Assembly (NCBI RefSeq): GCF_900099805.1
Contig: NZ_FNDR01000015.1
Coordinates: 1-64,000, forward strand
Direction of reading: 5' to 3'
Length of the DNA: 64,000 nt
Source of the DNA: Variovorax sp. OV700
Lineage (GTDB): Bacteria; Pseudomonadota; Gammaproteobacteria; Burkholderiales; Burkholderiaceae_C
Under the pieces are notes generated by a model that ran no database searches, was not told where the DNA came from, and saw only the letters and a program-made list of their open reading frames with translations. Position 1 is the stretch's first letter; every line of letters starts with the position of its first letter. Shown here in pieces: positions 8,888-17,126 of the stretch. The position numbers and the translations under genes were made by a program.

Positions 8888-9713
8888 ACGGGCGGCAACA
8901 ACGGCTCACCAAACGAACGACTGGAGACGGTGCGTAGGCACCTGTGCCTCCTGGCCAGGCCGTGAGCACTTCATATCCCTCGGACGTCACAGCGACCATG
9001 TGTTCCCACTGCGCGGACAGAGACCCGTCCTTGGTCACGACGGTCCACCCGTCGGGCAATTGCCTGGTTTCGCGCTTGCCGGCGTTGAGCATCGGTTCGA
9101 TGGTGAAGACCATCCCCGGCTCCAGCTCGAGGCCTTCTCCGCGCCGCCCGTAGTGCAGCACTTGCGGTTCATCGTGATAGACCTGCCCGATGCCGTGGCC
9201 GCAGTATTCGCGCACGACGCTGAAATGCTCCCGCTGGGCCACCGTCTGGATGGCATGGCCAACATCGCCCAGCGTTGCGCCAGGCTTGACCTGCCGGATG
9301 CCGGCCAGCATCGCTTCGTAGGTCGTCTCCACCAAGCGCCGAGCCAGCACGCTGGGGGCTCCGACGAAGTACATGCGGCTGGTGTCACCGAACCAGCCAT
9401 CCTTGATGACCGCGACATCGATGTTGACGATGTCGCCCTTCTTCAGAATCTTGGTCAGAGAGGGGATGCCGTGGCAAACCACCTGATTGACGGAGGTGAG
9501 GATGGTCTTCGGATATCCCTGGTACCCGACGTTGGCTGGAATGGCGCCCTGGACATTCACGATGTGGTCGTGACAGATGCGGTCGAGTGCCTCCGTGCTC
9601 ACCCCCGGCACGACGTGGGGCTCGACCACACTTAGAACCTCTGCGGCAAGGAGGGCGGCCCGCCGCGCCATCTCGAGTTCCTCGGCGGACCTGATGGGAA
9701 CACCATGAGCCAT
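8868..9713 (-). CDS. map: Type I methionine aminopeptidase
   Basis: 281 aa. It removes N-terminal methionine from nascent proteins. Metal-binding and catalytic residues are visible: NIDVAVIKDGWFGDTSRMY (two Asp ligands), EYCGHGIG (His), FTIEPML (Glu) and QWEHMVAVT (Glu). The body ends at EVLTAW; about 25 further residues form an unusual tail that overlaps the convergent GAF-like gene. The ATG at 9713 overlaps the stop codon of the upstream ParD-like gene (TGATG), so translation is coupled. This pairing suggests a secondary, possibly regulated copy, with the housekeeping map probably elsewhere. Confidence 0.9.
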   Translation of the reverse strand: MAHGVPIRSAEELEMARRAALLAAEVLSVVEPHVVPGVSTEALDRICHDHIVNVQGAIPANVGYQGYPKTILTSVNQVVCHGIPSLTKILKKGDIVNIDVAVIKDGWFGDTSRMYFVGAPSVLARRLVETTYEAMLAGIRQVKPGATLGDVGHAIQTVAQREHFSVVREYCGHGIGQVYHDEPQVLHYGRRGEGLELEPGMVFTIEPMLNAGKRETRQLPDGWTVVTKDGSLSAQWEHMVAVTSEGYEVLTAWPGGTGAYAPSPVVRLVSRCCRPFIPSSQ

Positions 9714-9967
9714 CAGTGCTTCCCCGTCGAGGATGCGCGGGGCTTGCCCGGACGGGGCGTGACTGCCACGGTGATGTCCAGGCCCCCCCCGAGTTCGGCT
9801 CGTATCAACAGTTGGCAGATTTCGCGGTGGTCCAGCTCCGGGTGCATCTCGGTCAACATGCCGACGCGCATCCAGTGCTCTGCCTGCGCATTGATGGACC
9901 TGCTGAGCGCGTTCCCAGCCACGCGCAGGTTCTCGTGCATCAGGTCCGAAATTTTTACGATACCCAT
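9713..9967 (-). CDS. ParD-like family protein
   Basis: 84 aa, ATG at 9967 with AAGAGA upstream. The sequence MGIVKISDLMHENLRVA, then NALSRSINAQAEHWMRVGMLTE, looks like a ribbon-helix-helix ParD-like protein (Pfam ParD_like), and DHREICQLLIRAE follows. No ParE or other toxin gene is adjacent; instead the stop codon overlaps the start of map. It probably acts as a DNA-binding autoregulator of the two-gene unit. Family call by eye, partner role inferred from overlap. Confidence 0.7.
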   Translation of the reverse strand: MGIVKISDLMHENLRVAGNALSRSINAQAEHWMRVGMLTEMHPELDHREICQLLIRAELGGGLDITVAVTPRPGKPRASSTGKH

Positions 9968-9980
9968 CAGTGATCTCTTG

Positions 9981-10017
9981 TATGAAATGTATATGAAGTA
10001 TATAGGTTTCGTATGAT
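9981..10017. repeat. Short repeated TATGA elements upstream of the ParD-like gene
   Basis: TATGAA occurs at 9981 and again at 9992, one helical turn apart, with TATGAT at 10012. The stretch is AT-rich and lies just upstream of the ParD-like start, where ribbon-helix-helix proteins usually bind their own promoters. Only the repeats are seen; operator function is inferred. Confidence 0.35.
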
Positions 10018-10161
10018 GCGGCGCTGTCCGAGTGGATGAGCTCGATGAGGCCTTCAAGACGCCTTGGGCCCGAAGCAAGCACCCGGCTAACCCTCGGCTA
10101 CAGCCGAGCCCGTTGCCGTCTTTCGAGTTGCCGTACACGCGACAGTCCACTCTCCTCATGC

Positions 10162-11343
10162 CTACTTTGCCAGGAGTGACGCAATCGCCGGCCCGGCCTG
10201 ACCGACTGTGGCACCCAGCGCATCGGCATGACCGTTTGGACTGTTCAACTCGACATACTCCGCCGGGGTGCCTTGCGCCTTGAGGAACTCTACTGCGCGC
10301 TTTGACAGGAGCGGCGGAAAGATCTGATCTGAGCTGATACCCACGAACAGCGACTTGGCCTTGATGCGGTCTGGTTTGGCGCTGGGCAACTGCAAGGCCT
10401 TCAGCGTGTACAGCCAGCTGTTGGCGTCCATGCCCTTGGCACGCGCTTCGCCGATCTTCTCGAGGGTGGCATCGACCGCAAATTGGTTCGCCGTCGCGTC
10501 GCCGGGGTTCTTGCCCGGGTCGGCCCACTTCTGACCGAAAGCCTTGTCGGCCCAGGCGAAGCTGAGCGCGTCGAGTGTGACCTGCCGCATGGCCTGCGTC
10601 ATGCCTGCCAGCGGCTCGGCCTTGCCGTGGTAGTCGCCGTTGGCCCAGTTCGGGTCCAGCCTCACGGCCGCGCCCCACGAGCTCATCTTGGCGGTGGCGT
10701 AGGCCGGGCTGTCGACGCCAGGTCCGACGATGGACAGCAGGCGCTGCACGCGGTCCGGGTAGGCCGAGGCCCATTCCACCGACATCCAGGCGCCAGCCGA
10801 AGCGCCAGCGACGGCGTAGATGGTTCGGATGCCCAACGAATCGAGCAGGGCCTTCTGCACCTCCACCGTGTCCCGCGCAGCCAGCACCGGGAAGCGCGTG
10901 CCCCACGGTTTGCCGGTGGCGGCGTCGATGCTGGCTGGGCCGGTGCTGACGACGGTGGCCGATGCGCGATTGGGGTTGGCCAACGCATCGGTCGCGATGA
11001 CGAAGAACCGCTCGGTGTCGATCGGGAGGCCGGCGCCGATGATCGTGTCCCAGTAACCCGGCGCGGCGTCGCTCGCCGCATACCGGCCCGCGGCGTGCGA
11101 GGTGCCCGTGATGAAGTGATTGATGAGGATCACGTTGTCTCGCGCAGCATTCAGACGGCCGTAGGTTTCATAGCCGATGCGCACTCCCTTGATGACCTGG
11201 CCGTTCACGGTCGTGTAGGCGGGCAGGTTGAACACCTGCTTTTCCACGATGCCGTCGAAGGCCTGTGCGTTCGTCGTGACGATGGCCGCACAGACGGCGG
11301 CCGCGGCGCAAAGCAGCGCGTTTGAAAGAGAAGATCGTTGCAT
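10162..11343 (-). CDS. Exported alpha/beta hydrolase of the MetX (homoserine acetyltransferase) fold
   Basis: 393 aa from the ATG at 11343; an earlier in-frame start (11397) would hide the signal peptide. Residues 1-28 form a signal sequence ending TTNAQA. The remainder has MetX-like order: YETYGRLNAARDNVILINHFITGTSHA, then nucleophile elbow GASAGAWMS (about 175), acid in SSDQIFPP and histidine in NGHADA near the end. Cytosolic MetX acetylates homoserine; an exported version without nearby methionine genes is more likely a periplasmic hydrolase or acyltransferase of unknown substrate. No operon partner; the divergent neighbour is the sensor kinase. Confidence 0.8.
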   Translation of the reverse strand: MQRSSLSNALLCAAAAVCAAIVTTNAQAFDGIVEKQVFNLPAYTTVNGQVIKGVRIGYETYGRLNAARDNVILINHFITGTSHAAGRYAASDAAPGYWDTIIGAGLPIDTERFFVIATDALANPNRASATVVSTGPASIDAATGKPWGTRFPVLAARDTVEVQKALLDSLGIRTIYAVAGASAGAWMSVEWASAYPDRVQRLLSIVGPGVDSPAYATAKMSSWGAAVRLDPNWANGDYHGKAEPLAGMTQAMRQVTLDALSFAWADKAFGQKWADPGKNPGDATANQFAVDATLEKIGEARAKGMDANSWLYTLKALQLPSAKPDRIKAKSLFVGISSDQIFPPLLSKRAVEFLKAQGTPAEYVELNSPNGHADALGATVGQAGPAIASLLAK

Positions 11344-11533
11344 GGGGACTCCGAGTGGTGAGGCCCACACTTTCGGCGACCGTTGCCAGGAACGCATCTG
11401 GTTTGGCGCCCAAACGCCCGGCCGAGGGCGTCAACGGTCGTGAGGCGGTATCGAGCGGTCGCCGTTCGGTCGACCAAACTGACGGCTTAAGGACAAATTC
11501 GCCCAGTGGGCCCTTGATCCGTAGCGGCATGGC

Positions 11534-12640
11534 GTGCCAAGCTTTACAGTTCCGCGATGCAGCCGACTTACGCCAGTGATCAGCGTTGATTCATCCATTC
11601 CGGCCCGCTGGCTGGGCGCAGCGCGGCTGACAGCCGGCTCGTTCCTGCTGTGCGCAATCGCGGCCGGGCTGCTCTTCTGGGCCGCTCCTGCGCTCGGGAC
11701 GCTCGCTCGCCTGTTCGTTTTCATCGAATGTGTCGGCATGGTCTTCATCGCGTGCATCGCGGTGCTTGGCCGCTCAAGACGACTGCTGCGAATGCGGGCG
11801 CTGTCGCGTTGGCTTCTCACCGGCGCGATCGCCATCCCATCGGGGTACTTCGGGGGTCATTTGGTCGCGCTCCTGATCCTGGACGAACCGGTTGGCGGCG
11901 TTGTGGGTCACGGAACCGACTACATGGTGGCGTTCGCATTCGGTCTGGTGCTGGCGGCGTTCGTCCTCTACGTCGCTGCGACGCGTGACCAGCTTGCCAA
12001 AGAGGCCGTCGCGCGATCCGATGCCCAGCGCCTCGCCACCGAATCGGAATTGCGGCTGCTGCGCGCGCAACTCGAGCCGCACATGTTGTTCAACACGCTG
12101 GCGAATCTGCACTCGCTCGTCGACGAGGACCCGCGACAGGCCCAGCGCATGATCGACCAGCTGATCGTCTACCTGCGCAGCACGCACGCAGCGTCGCGCG
12201 GCGAAGTGACGACGCTGCAGTCGGAGTTTGCGCAGCTGAGGGCATACCTCGAAATCATGTGCTTGCGCATGGGCCCCAGGCTGGCCTATCGACTCGAGTT
12301 GCCCGCCGAGCTGGAGCGATTTGCCATCCCGCCGATGCTGTTGCAGCCGCTGGTCGAGAATGCCATCAAGCACGGTCTGGAACCCAAGTTGGGCGCAGGA
12401 AGCATCGACGTGCTGGCACGGTCGATCGAGGGAGGCATCGAAGTCGCGATAGACGATACCGGTCTGGGCTTGTCGCCGCACCAGCCCGCTTCGCGTGGCG
12501 ACAATGCGGGCAAGGTTTGCGGCTCCGGACTGGAGAATGTGCGTGACCGCCTCCAGGCCCTCTATGGCTTGCGTGCGTCCCTGACTCTGCAATCTCGATC
12601 GCCGTGCGGCGTTCGCGCGGTCGTGAGGATTCCATCGTGA
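11534..12640 (+). CDS. LytS/AlgZ-type sensor histidine kinase
   Basis: 368 aa from GTG at 11534; a second GTG at 11576 (354 aa) is equally possible, as neither has a clear ribosome site. Four hydrophobic segments (about residues 30-50, 55-75, 95-115 and 130-150) are followed by the His_kinase domain with the phospho-acceptor in LEPHMLFNTLANLHSLV (about 190) and the ATPase boxes LVENAIKHGLEPK (N box), DDTGLGLS and GSGLENVRDRL. No periplasmic sensor domain is evident, so a signal within the membrane is likely. The stop overlaps the response-regulator start. Confidence 0.85.
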   Translation: MPSFTVPRCSRLTPVISVDSSIPARWLGAARLTAGSFLLCAIAAGLLFWAAPALGTLARLFVFIECVGMVFIACIAVLGRSRRLLRMRALSRWLLTGAIAIPSGYFGGHLVALLILDEPVGGVVGHGTDYMVAFAFGLVLAAFVLYVAATRDQLAKEAVARSDAQRLATESELRLLRAQLEPHMLFNTLANLHSLVDEDPRQAQRMIDQLIVYLRSTHAASRGEVTTLQSEFAQLRAYLEIMCLRMGPRLAYRLELPAELERFAIPPMLLQPLVENAIKHGLEPKLGAGSIDVLARSIEGGIEVAIDDTGLGLSPHQPASRGDNAGKVCGSGLENVRDRLQALYGLRASLTLQSRSPCGVRAVVRIPS

Positions 12641-13431
12641 ACGCGTGGCGCGCCGTGATTGCCGAAGATGAACCGGTGCTGTCGCGAACACTGCAGCGGT
12701 TGTTGCTCCAAGCCTGGCCCGAGCTGGAGATCGCGGGCGTCGCCGACGATGGTTTGCGGGCGATCGAACTGGCCCAGACTCTGGCGCCCGATGTGATGTT
12801 CCTGGACATCAAGATGCCCGGCAAAACAGGCCTGGAAGTCGCCGAGGCCGTCGCTGACGAGTGGCCCGACGATCAGGCCGAACCGCTCTTCGTCTTCATC
12901 ACCGCGTACGACAATTTCGCGATCTCGGCATTCGAGCATGCGGCGATGGACTACATGCTCAAGCCGGCGACGCTCGAACGCTTGCAGATCTGCGTGGAAC
13001 GCCTGAAGCAAAGGTTGCACGAGCGCGCCCGGACACCGGCCGCCGGTGGCATGGCGGCCCTGATGCAGCGCGTTCAGTCGATCACGGATGCAGCCAACGC
13101 GCCTGAGAAGATCAAGATCATCCGCGCTGGGGTCGGCAACACCGTGCGGATGATCCCGGTCACGGAGGTGATCTGTCTGGAAGCCGCCGAGAAGTACGTC
13201 AATGTCGTCACGGCCCAAGGGGAGGCGCTCGTGCGCATGAGCCTGCGCGATCTGGTGTCGCGGATCGATGCCGCCGACTTCACGCAGGTGCATCGCGGCG
13301 TGCTCGTCAACACCCACTGCATCGTGAGCGCCACACGCGACGAGAACGGGCGCTACAGCCTGTCCGTGCGGGGCCTCCAGCGATCGCTCAAGGTCAGCCG
13401 TGCGTTCGGGCATCTGTTCCGCGCCATGTAG
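12637..13431 (+). CDS. LytTR-family response regulator
   Basis: 264 aa. The GTG start at 12637 overlaps the kinase stop (GTGA), which fixes the pairing. The receiver domain (about 1-125) has the acidic pocket in IAEDEPVL, the phospho-acceptor Asp in VMFLDIKMPG and the later FITAYD and LKPAT motifs. A linker leads to a LytTR DNA-binding domain (about 165-262), with IPVTEVICLEAAEKYVNVVT and FTQVHRGVLVN. Likely targets are not evident; the following alpha/beta hydrolase gene is 74 bases downstream on the same strand and could be one. Confidence 0.92.
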   Translation: MNAWRAVIAEDEPVLSRTLQRLLLQAWPELEIAGVADDGLRAIELAQTLAPDVMFLDIKMPGKTGLEVAEAVADEWPDDQAEPLFVFITAYDNFAISAFEHAAMDYMLKPATLERLQICVERLKQRLHERARTPAAGGMAALMQRVQSITDAANAPEKIKIIRAGVGNTVRMIPVTEVICLEAAEKYVNVVTAQGEALVRMSLRDLVSRIDAADFTQVHRGVLVNTHCIVSATRDENGRYSLSVRGLQRSLKVSRAFGHLFRAM

Positions 13432-13505
13432 CGGCAGCAGGACCGGCTGGGAAAATACATGCAAAAACCCATATCAAAATCACTTGCCACGAGGAGCAAT
13501 TTCCA

Positions 13506-14198
13506 ATGCTGACGCAGACACTGAAAGACGGGGGTGATTCATTTGAGGTCTCAGTGCGCAAAGCCGCCACAGGTTCTTCGGTCGTTCTTTTTTCAGTTGG
13601 ATCGGGCGGTCAGCCGGAACGGCTCTCTACGCTCCTGGACGCCTTGACTGAATCTGGTTGCACGGGTGTTGCGCCACATTTCGAGCGACTTGCGTCGACT
13701 ACCCCCACAGAGGAGGAACTGACCCTTCGGGCAAGACGACTCACCCTTGCACTCGACGCATTCGTTGAGCCCTCCGCAAGAGCGATAGGCGTGGGGCATT
13801 CGATTGGTGCTGCCACCCTCGTCGCAATGGCCGGAGCTCAACTGTGGTTGGGGCCAGGTCAGCCTGTCAGCATCGCATCGGACCGTCGCTTGGCTCGTCT
13901 CGTCCTTTTGGAACCACCAACCGGATTCTTTCAAGGTCCGGGAGCACTTGATGCCGTGCGAGTTCCAGTTTTGTCGTGGGTGGGGTCGGCGGACAGTATC
14001 ACCCCGCCAGCCCAAACAGAATGGCTTGCACGCGCCATGCACGATTGGAACGTTGTGGATGTCCGTATCACCGAAGGGGCTGGCCATTTCTCGTTCATGG
14101 ACGTCCCACCGCCGCACACCACCGAGCCACTTCCCAACAAGCAAACGTTTCTGCGAGAGTATTCGAGCGAGATTTGCAAGTTCGTGGGGGCCGCCTAG
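13506..14198 (+). CDS. Alpha/beta hydrolase fold protein
   Basis: 230 aa. The nucleophile elbow is GVGHSIGAATLVA (about residues 96-108); the acid is likely in SWVGSADSITPP (about 160) and the histidine in GAGHFSFMD (about 195). GAGGAG precedes the ATG. Base composition is a little less GC-biased than its neighbours. Substrate unknown; it could be an esterase or a dienelactone-hydrolase-like protein. It lies between the two-component pair and the IS30 remnant. Confidence 0.75.
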   Translation: MLTQTLKDGGDSFEVSVRKAATGSSVVLFSVGSGGQPERLSTLLDALTESGCTGVAPHFERLASTTPTEEELTLRARRLTLALDAFVEPSARAIGVGHSIGAATLVAMAGAQLWLGPGQPVSIASDRRLARLVLLEPPTGFFQGPGALDAVRVPVLSWVGSADSITPPAQTEWLARAMHDWNVVDVRITEGAGHFSFMDVPPPHTTEPLPNKQTFLREYSSEICKFVGAA

Positions 14199-14405
14199 AG
14201 AGCGAATTGCGACACGTAGCGTGCGCACATCCGCGGTCTACGCGCTCCGATGAGCATAAGTTAGGCATCGGCCTTGCTGACTTGAAAGCCGGCAATCGGC
14301 AAGATGCAGCCGGTCGCGGAACTCATTGAATGACCGGTTTGCAGGGCGGATTCAACCGGTCGATGCCACACACTAACCACCGCGTAGGCGGAAGGAGTGT
14401 TGCAG

Positions 14406-14711
14406 ATGAAGAGGCAGCCACGGATCTACTATTCGGACAGCCAGAAGGCGCTGATGTGGGAGCGCTGGAAGCAGGGCTGGACGCAGCATGAGATCGGCAG
14501 GCTCTTCGATCGACCCCACACGTCGATCCACCGGATACTTGCAGAGACAGGCGGATTCCGGCCAGCGCAGCGATCGCGCGCATCGACTGTGTTGACGCTC
14601 GCCGAACGCGACGAGATCTCGCGAGCGATTGCGGCAGGCGAATCGATTCGATCAACTGCAGCGCGGCTCGGTCGAGCACCGTCGACGATCAGTGAGAGAT
14701 CAAGCGCAATG
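14406..14711 (+). pseudogene. IS30-family transposase remnant (N-terminal HTH part, frameshifted and truncated)
   Basis: The ATG at 14406 is preceded by GGAAGGAG. Residues 1-90 read as an IS30-type helix-turn-helix region: IYYSDSQKALMWERWKQGWT, EIGRLFDRPHTSIHRILAETGG, then LTLAERDEISRAIAAG. The second helix ends RLGRAPSTIS and should continue as REIKRN; instead the frame reads SERSSAMK. Inserting one base at about 14693 restores S-R-E-I-K-R-N, so a one-base deletion is present. The similarity stops at about 14711 and the catalytic DDE domain is absent. I could not identify the terminal inverted repeats. Confidence 0.82.
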
Positions 14712-15077
14712 AAATACTCCCGACCCCCAGATGACAAAGTCGCCGTGGCGGCGGAGGGTGTGTGCCAGGATGTCCTGTGACGCAAAGTCGGCGGTCGCCG
14801 AGAACTCAATCCGGAATTCACTGGCTGGGCTCACCAAGATCGACATCGTCCGACCGTCGCTCAAGGGTTTGGGTTCCCCGTTTGGATTTCCCGCTGGATG
14901 AGAGAACCACTTGACGCACAGCCCGGCGGCGAGCTCCCCGACAGGCACATGACGCAAGTGAGCCGGTGGCTTCTTGGCCCAGTCGCTGAACCCGACAAAC
15001 CAGCCCGTTCCGCTGGTGTCTAAATCGCCGGCGTTGCCGAATTCGACATCGAGCGCGGGAAGCTGGTTTGATTGCAT
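14700..15077 (-). pseudogene. Hypothetical protein, C-terminus apparently clipped by the IS30 remnant
   Basis: 125 aa from the ATG at 15077. The body (PALDVEFGNAGDLDTSGTGW, VPVGELAAGLCVKWFSHPAG, HGDFVIWGSGVFH) looks like a cupin-type single-domain protein of Burkholderiales with no function I can assign. After VFH the frame reads Cys-Ala-stop, and these last codons lie in sequence that, on the other strand, encodes the IS30 EIKRN motif. The original C-terminus was therefore probably lost at about 14711. The protein may still fold, since most of the domain remains. It lies 103 bases after maleylacetate reductase on the same strand. Confidence 0.55.
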
Positions 15078-15179
15078 GCGGAATTCTGCGCTGGAGCGGG
15101 ATGACCGGTTGTGGCCCGCATTCTGCCGTCGCAACATCGCTACGGTTGCTCGCCAGCGGCGAAGGCGGCAAATGGTCGC

Positions 15180-16253
15180 TCAAGGCAAGGGCGGGTCTCC
15201 CTCGTAGGCGCGCTGCAGCATCGCGCGCAATGCGGCACGGTCAAGCGGCCTTGGGTTGGGGTACGGGTTCTGCACGGCGAGATCGGCCACGCGGTCGAGC
15301 GACTCCGCGGGCAGGCCGAGTTCCTTCAGCGCCAGCGGTGCACCTGTCGCACGCATGAGCTCGTGAATCGCCTCCGGCACGCGGTTCTCAACAGTGCCGA
15401 GCGCGCGTGCCGCACGCGACATGGCGTCCGGCGCGCTGGCGGCGTTGTAGGCCAGCGTGTGCGGCAGCATCACCGTGTGCGTCTCGGCGTGCGGCAGGTT
15501 GTAGCTGCCGCCCAGCGTGTGGCACAGCTTGTGGTGCAAGCCCATGGACGCGGCGCCCAGCACCGTGCCGCACAGCCAGGCGCCGTAGAGGCCCTGTTCG
15601 CGTGCCGCATCGGATTGCGGCGCTTCCTGCAACCCGCGAAGCGCGGCGGCCATGGCGCGCAGGCCTTCCTCCGCCATGAGCGACACCACCGGGTTTCGAT
15701 CGTGCGCATAGAGCGCCTCCGCGGCGTGCGCCATGGCATTGAAGCCGCTGGTCACGCACACCTCGAGCGGCAGCGTGCGAATCAGATCCGGGTCGTACAA
15801 CACGGTGCGCGGCAACACCCGTGCATCGCGGCCGGTCTTCTTGATGCCATCCTCGGTGATGCCGTAGATGGACGTCATCTCGCTGCCGGCATAGGTAGTA
15901 GGGATGGCCAGGATGGGAAGCGAATGCTCCAGTGCGATGGCCTTGCCCAGGCCGATGGTCGAGCCGCCGCCGACGGCGACCATGCCATCGGCGCCCACCG
16001 ACCGGGCGTGGGCGACGGCTTCGCGCGCGGTCTCGATGGGCACATGCATGACGGCACGGTCGAAGACGCCGGCGGCGCGCGTGCCCAGCCGTGCCGCGAC
16101 CGACTCCGCGGTTTCGCGCTGCTCGGGCGTGCACAGCACCAGCGCACGCCGCACGTTCAAGGCAAGCAGTTCCTCTTCGAGGCGGCTCACACTGCCGCGT
16201 CCGAACACCACGCGGGCCGGCGCGCATTGGTAGGTGAAGGCCAAGTGCTCCAT
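15180..16253 (-). CDS. macA: Maleylacetate reductase
   Basis: 357 aa, normal length. An iron-type alcohol dehydrogenase fold enzyme that reduces maleylacetate to 3-oxoadipate with NAD(P)H, the last peripheral step of the hydroxyquinol route. Visible motifs: VGGGSTIGLGKAIAL (nucleotide binding, about 92-106), IPTTYAGSEMTSIYGIT (about 117-133) and GLHHKLCHTLGGSYNLPHAETH (metal-site histidine region, about 237-258). It starts 3 bases after the dioxygenase stop and so belongs to the same operon. Confidence 0.93.
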   Translation of the reverse strand: MEHLAFTYQCAPARVVFGRGSVSRLEEELLALNVRRALVLCTPEQRETAESVAARLGTRAAGVFDRAVMHVPIETAREAVAHARSVGADGMVAVGGGSTIGLGKAIALEHSLPILAIPTTYAGSEMTSIYGITEDGIKKTGRDARVLPRTVLYDPDLIRTLPLEVCVTSGFNAMAHAAEALYAHDRNPVVSLMAEEGLRAMAAALRGLQEAPQSDAAREQGLYGAWLCGTVLGAASMGLHHKLCHTLGGSYNLPHAETHTVMLPHTLAYNAASAPDAMSRAARALGTVENRVPEAIHELMRATGAPLALKELGLPAESLDRVADLAVQNPYPNPRPLDRAALRAMLQRAYEGDPPLP

Positions 16254-16256
16254 CGT

Positions 16257-17126
16257 TCAGTCCGCCGACGGTGTGCTGCGGTTCAACACGAAGTCGTAGT
16301 CCAGCGTGTAGTAGACCGGAGGCTTGGCAGGATCGCCAGTTTCGTGGCGCGCCCAATCGGCGATGAGGCTTGGGCGCACGCCGAAGACCGCATCGGATTC
16401 CAGGTAGCGCCCGCCGCTGCGGAACACATGGGTGATCAAGCGTTCATAGCCCTCCGCCTGGATCATGAAATGCAGGTGGGCCGGACGCCACGGATGGCGG
16501 CCGAGCGAGTCGAGCAGAGCGCCCACCGGGCCGTCGTGTGGAATCGGGTACTCATGCGCCACGATGGAGCGGAAGTGGTAGTGCCCATCGGCGTCGGTGC
16601 GCAGCTGGGCCCGGGCCCGATGCTCGGACAGCGACGGGTCGGGTTTCTGCACGTCGTAAAAACCTTCTTCGTCGGCCTGCCAGACATCGACCAGCGCGTG
16701 AGCAACCGGTTCGCCGTCTGCCCCGGTGACCCGGCCCTGCACGAAGCAGGGCGCACCTTTGGCGCCGTTGGCGATGTCGGCGCCATGCTCGATCATCGGC
16801 GCGCCCTCGACGAAGAAGGGCCCGAAGACCGTGGCCTCGGTGCAGCCCGCCGGCTTGCTGTTGTTCTGAGCCATGACCAGCGTGGACAGTCCGAGCACAT
16901 CCGAAAGCAGGATGAACTCCTGCCGCTTGTCGTCGGTGATGTGTCCCGCGTCGGTGAGAAACCGGATGCCGCGCCACCACTCGTCCTCGGTGAGCTTCAC
17001 CTCGCGGGCGAAGTCATGCAGATGACGCACCAGGCTGGCCATCACGGTGCGCAGCCGCGCATCGGGGGATCGATCCATCGACTCGAGCACTGCGTCGGTG
17101 ATGGTGAATGAGTCGAGCGGTTTCAT
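16257..17126 (-). CDS. Hydroxyquinol 1,2-dioxygenase (intradiol)
   Basis: 289 aa. It cleaves hydroxyquinol (1,2,4-trihydroxybenzene) to maleylacetate with non-haem Fe(III). The N-terminal dimerisation helix region is followed by the intradiol core: VDVWQADEEGFYDVQ, HEYPIPHDGPVGALLDSLGR and HPWRPAHLHFMI, which supply the two Tyr and two His iron ligands (GFYD, HEYP, RPAHLH). Chain length, the VFGPFF segment and the neighbouring maleylacetate reductase favour hydroxyquinol over catechol. The start codon overlaps the monooxygenase stop by 4 bases (ATGA). Confidence 0.92.
   Translation of the reverse strand: MKPLDSFTITDAVLESMDRSPDARLRTVMASLVRHLHDFAREVKLTEDEWWRGIRFLTDAGHITDDKRQEFILLSDVLGLSTLVMAQNNSKPAGCTEATVFGPFFVEGAPMIEHGADIANGAKGAPCFVQGRVTGADGEPVAHALVDVWQADEEGFYDVQKPDPSLSEHRARAQLRTDADGHYHFRSIVAHEYPIPHDGPVGALLDSLGRHPWRPAHLHFMIQAEGYERLITHVFRSGGRYLESDAVFGVRPSLIADWARHETGDPAKPPVYYTLDYDFVLNRSTPSAD

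Noticed and set aside
9713..9967. Toxin-antitoxin module at the ParD-like gene
   Set aside because: No ParE-like or other toxin lies on either side; the downstream gene is a complete methionine aminopeptidase.
14211..14400. Left end of the IS30 element with terminal inverted repeat
   Set aside because: The sequence upstream of the transposase start was searched for a repeat matching the region near 14711, but nothing convincing was found; the right end is deleted.
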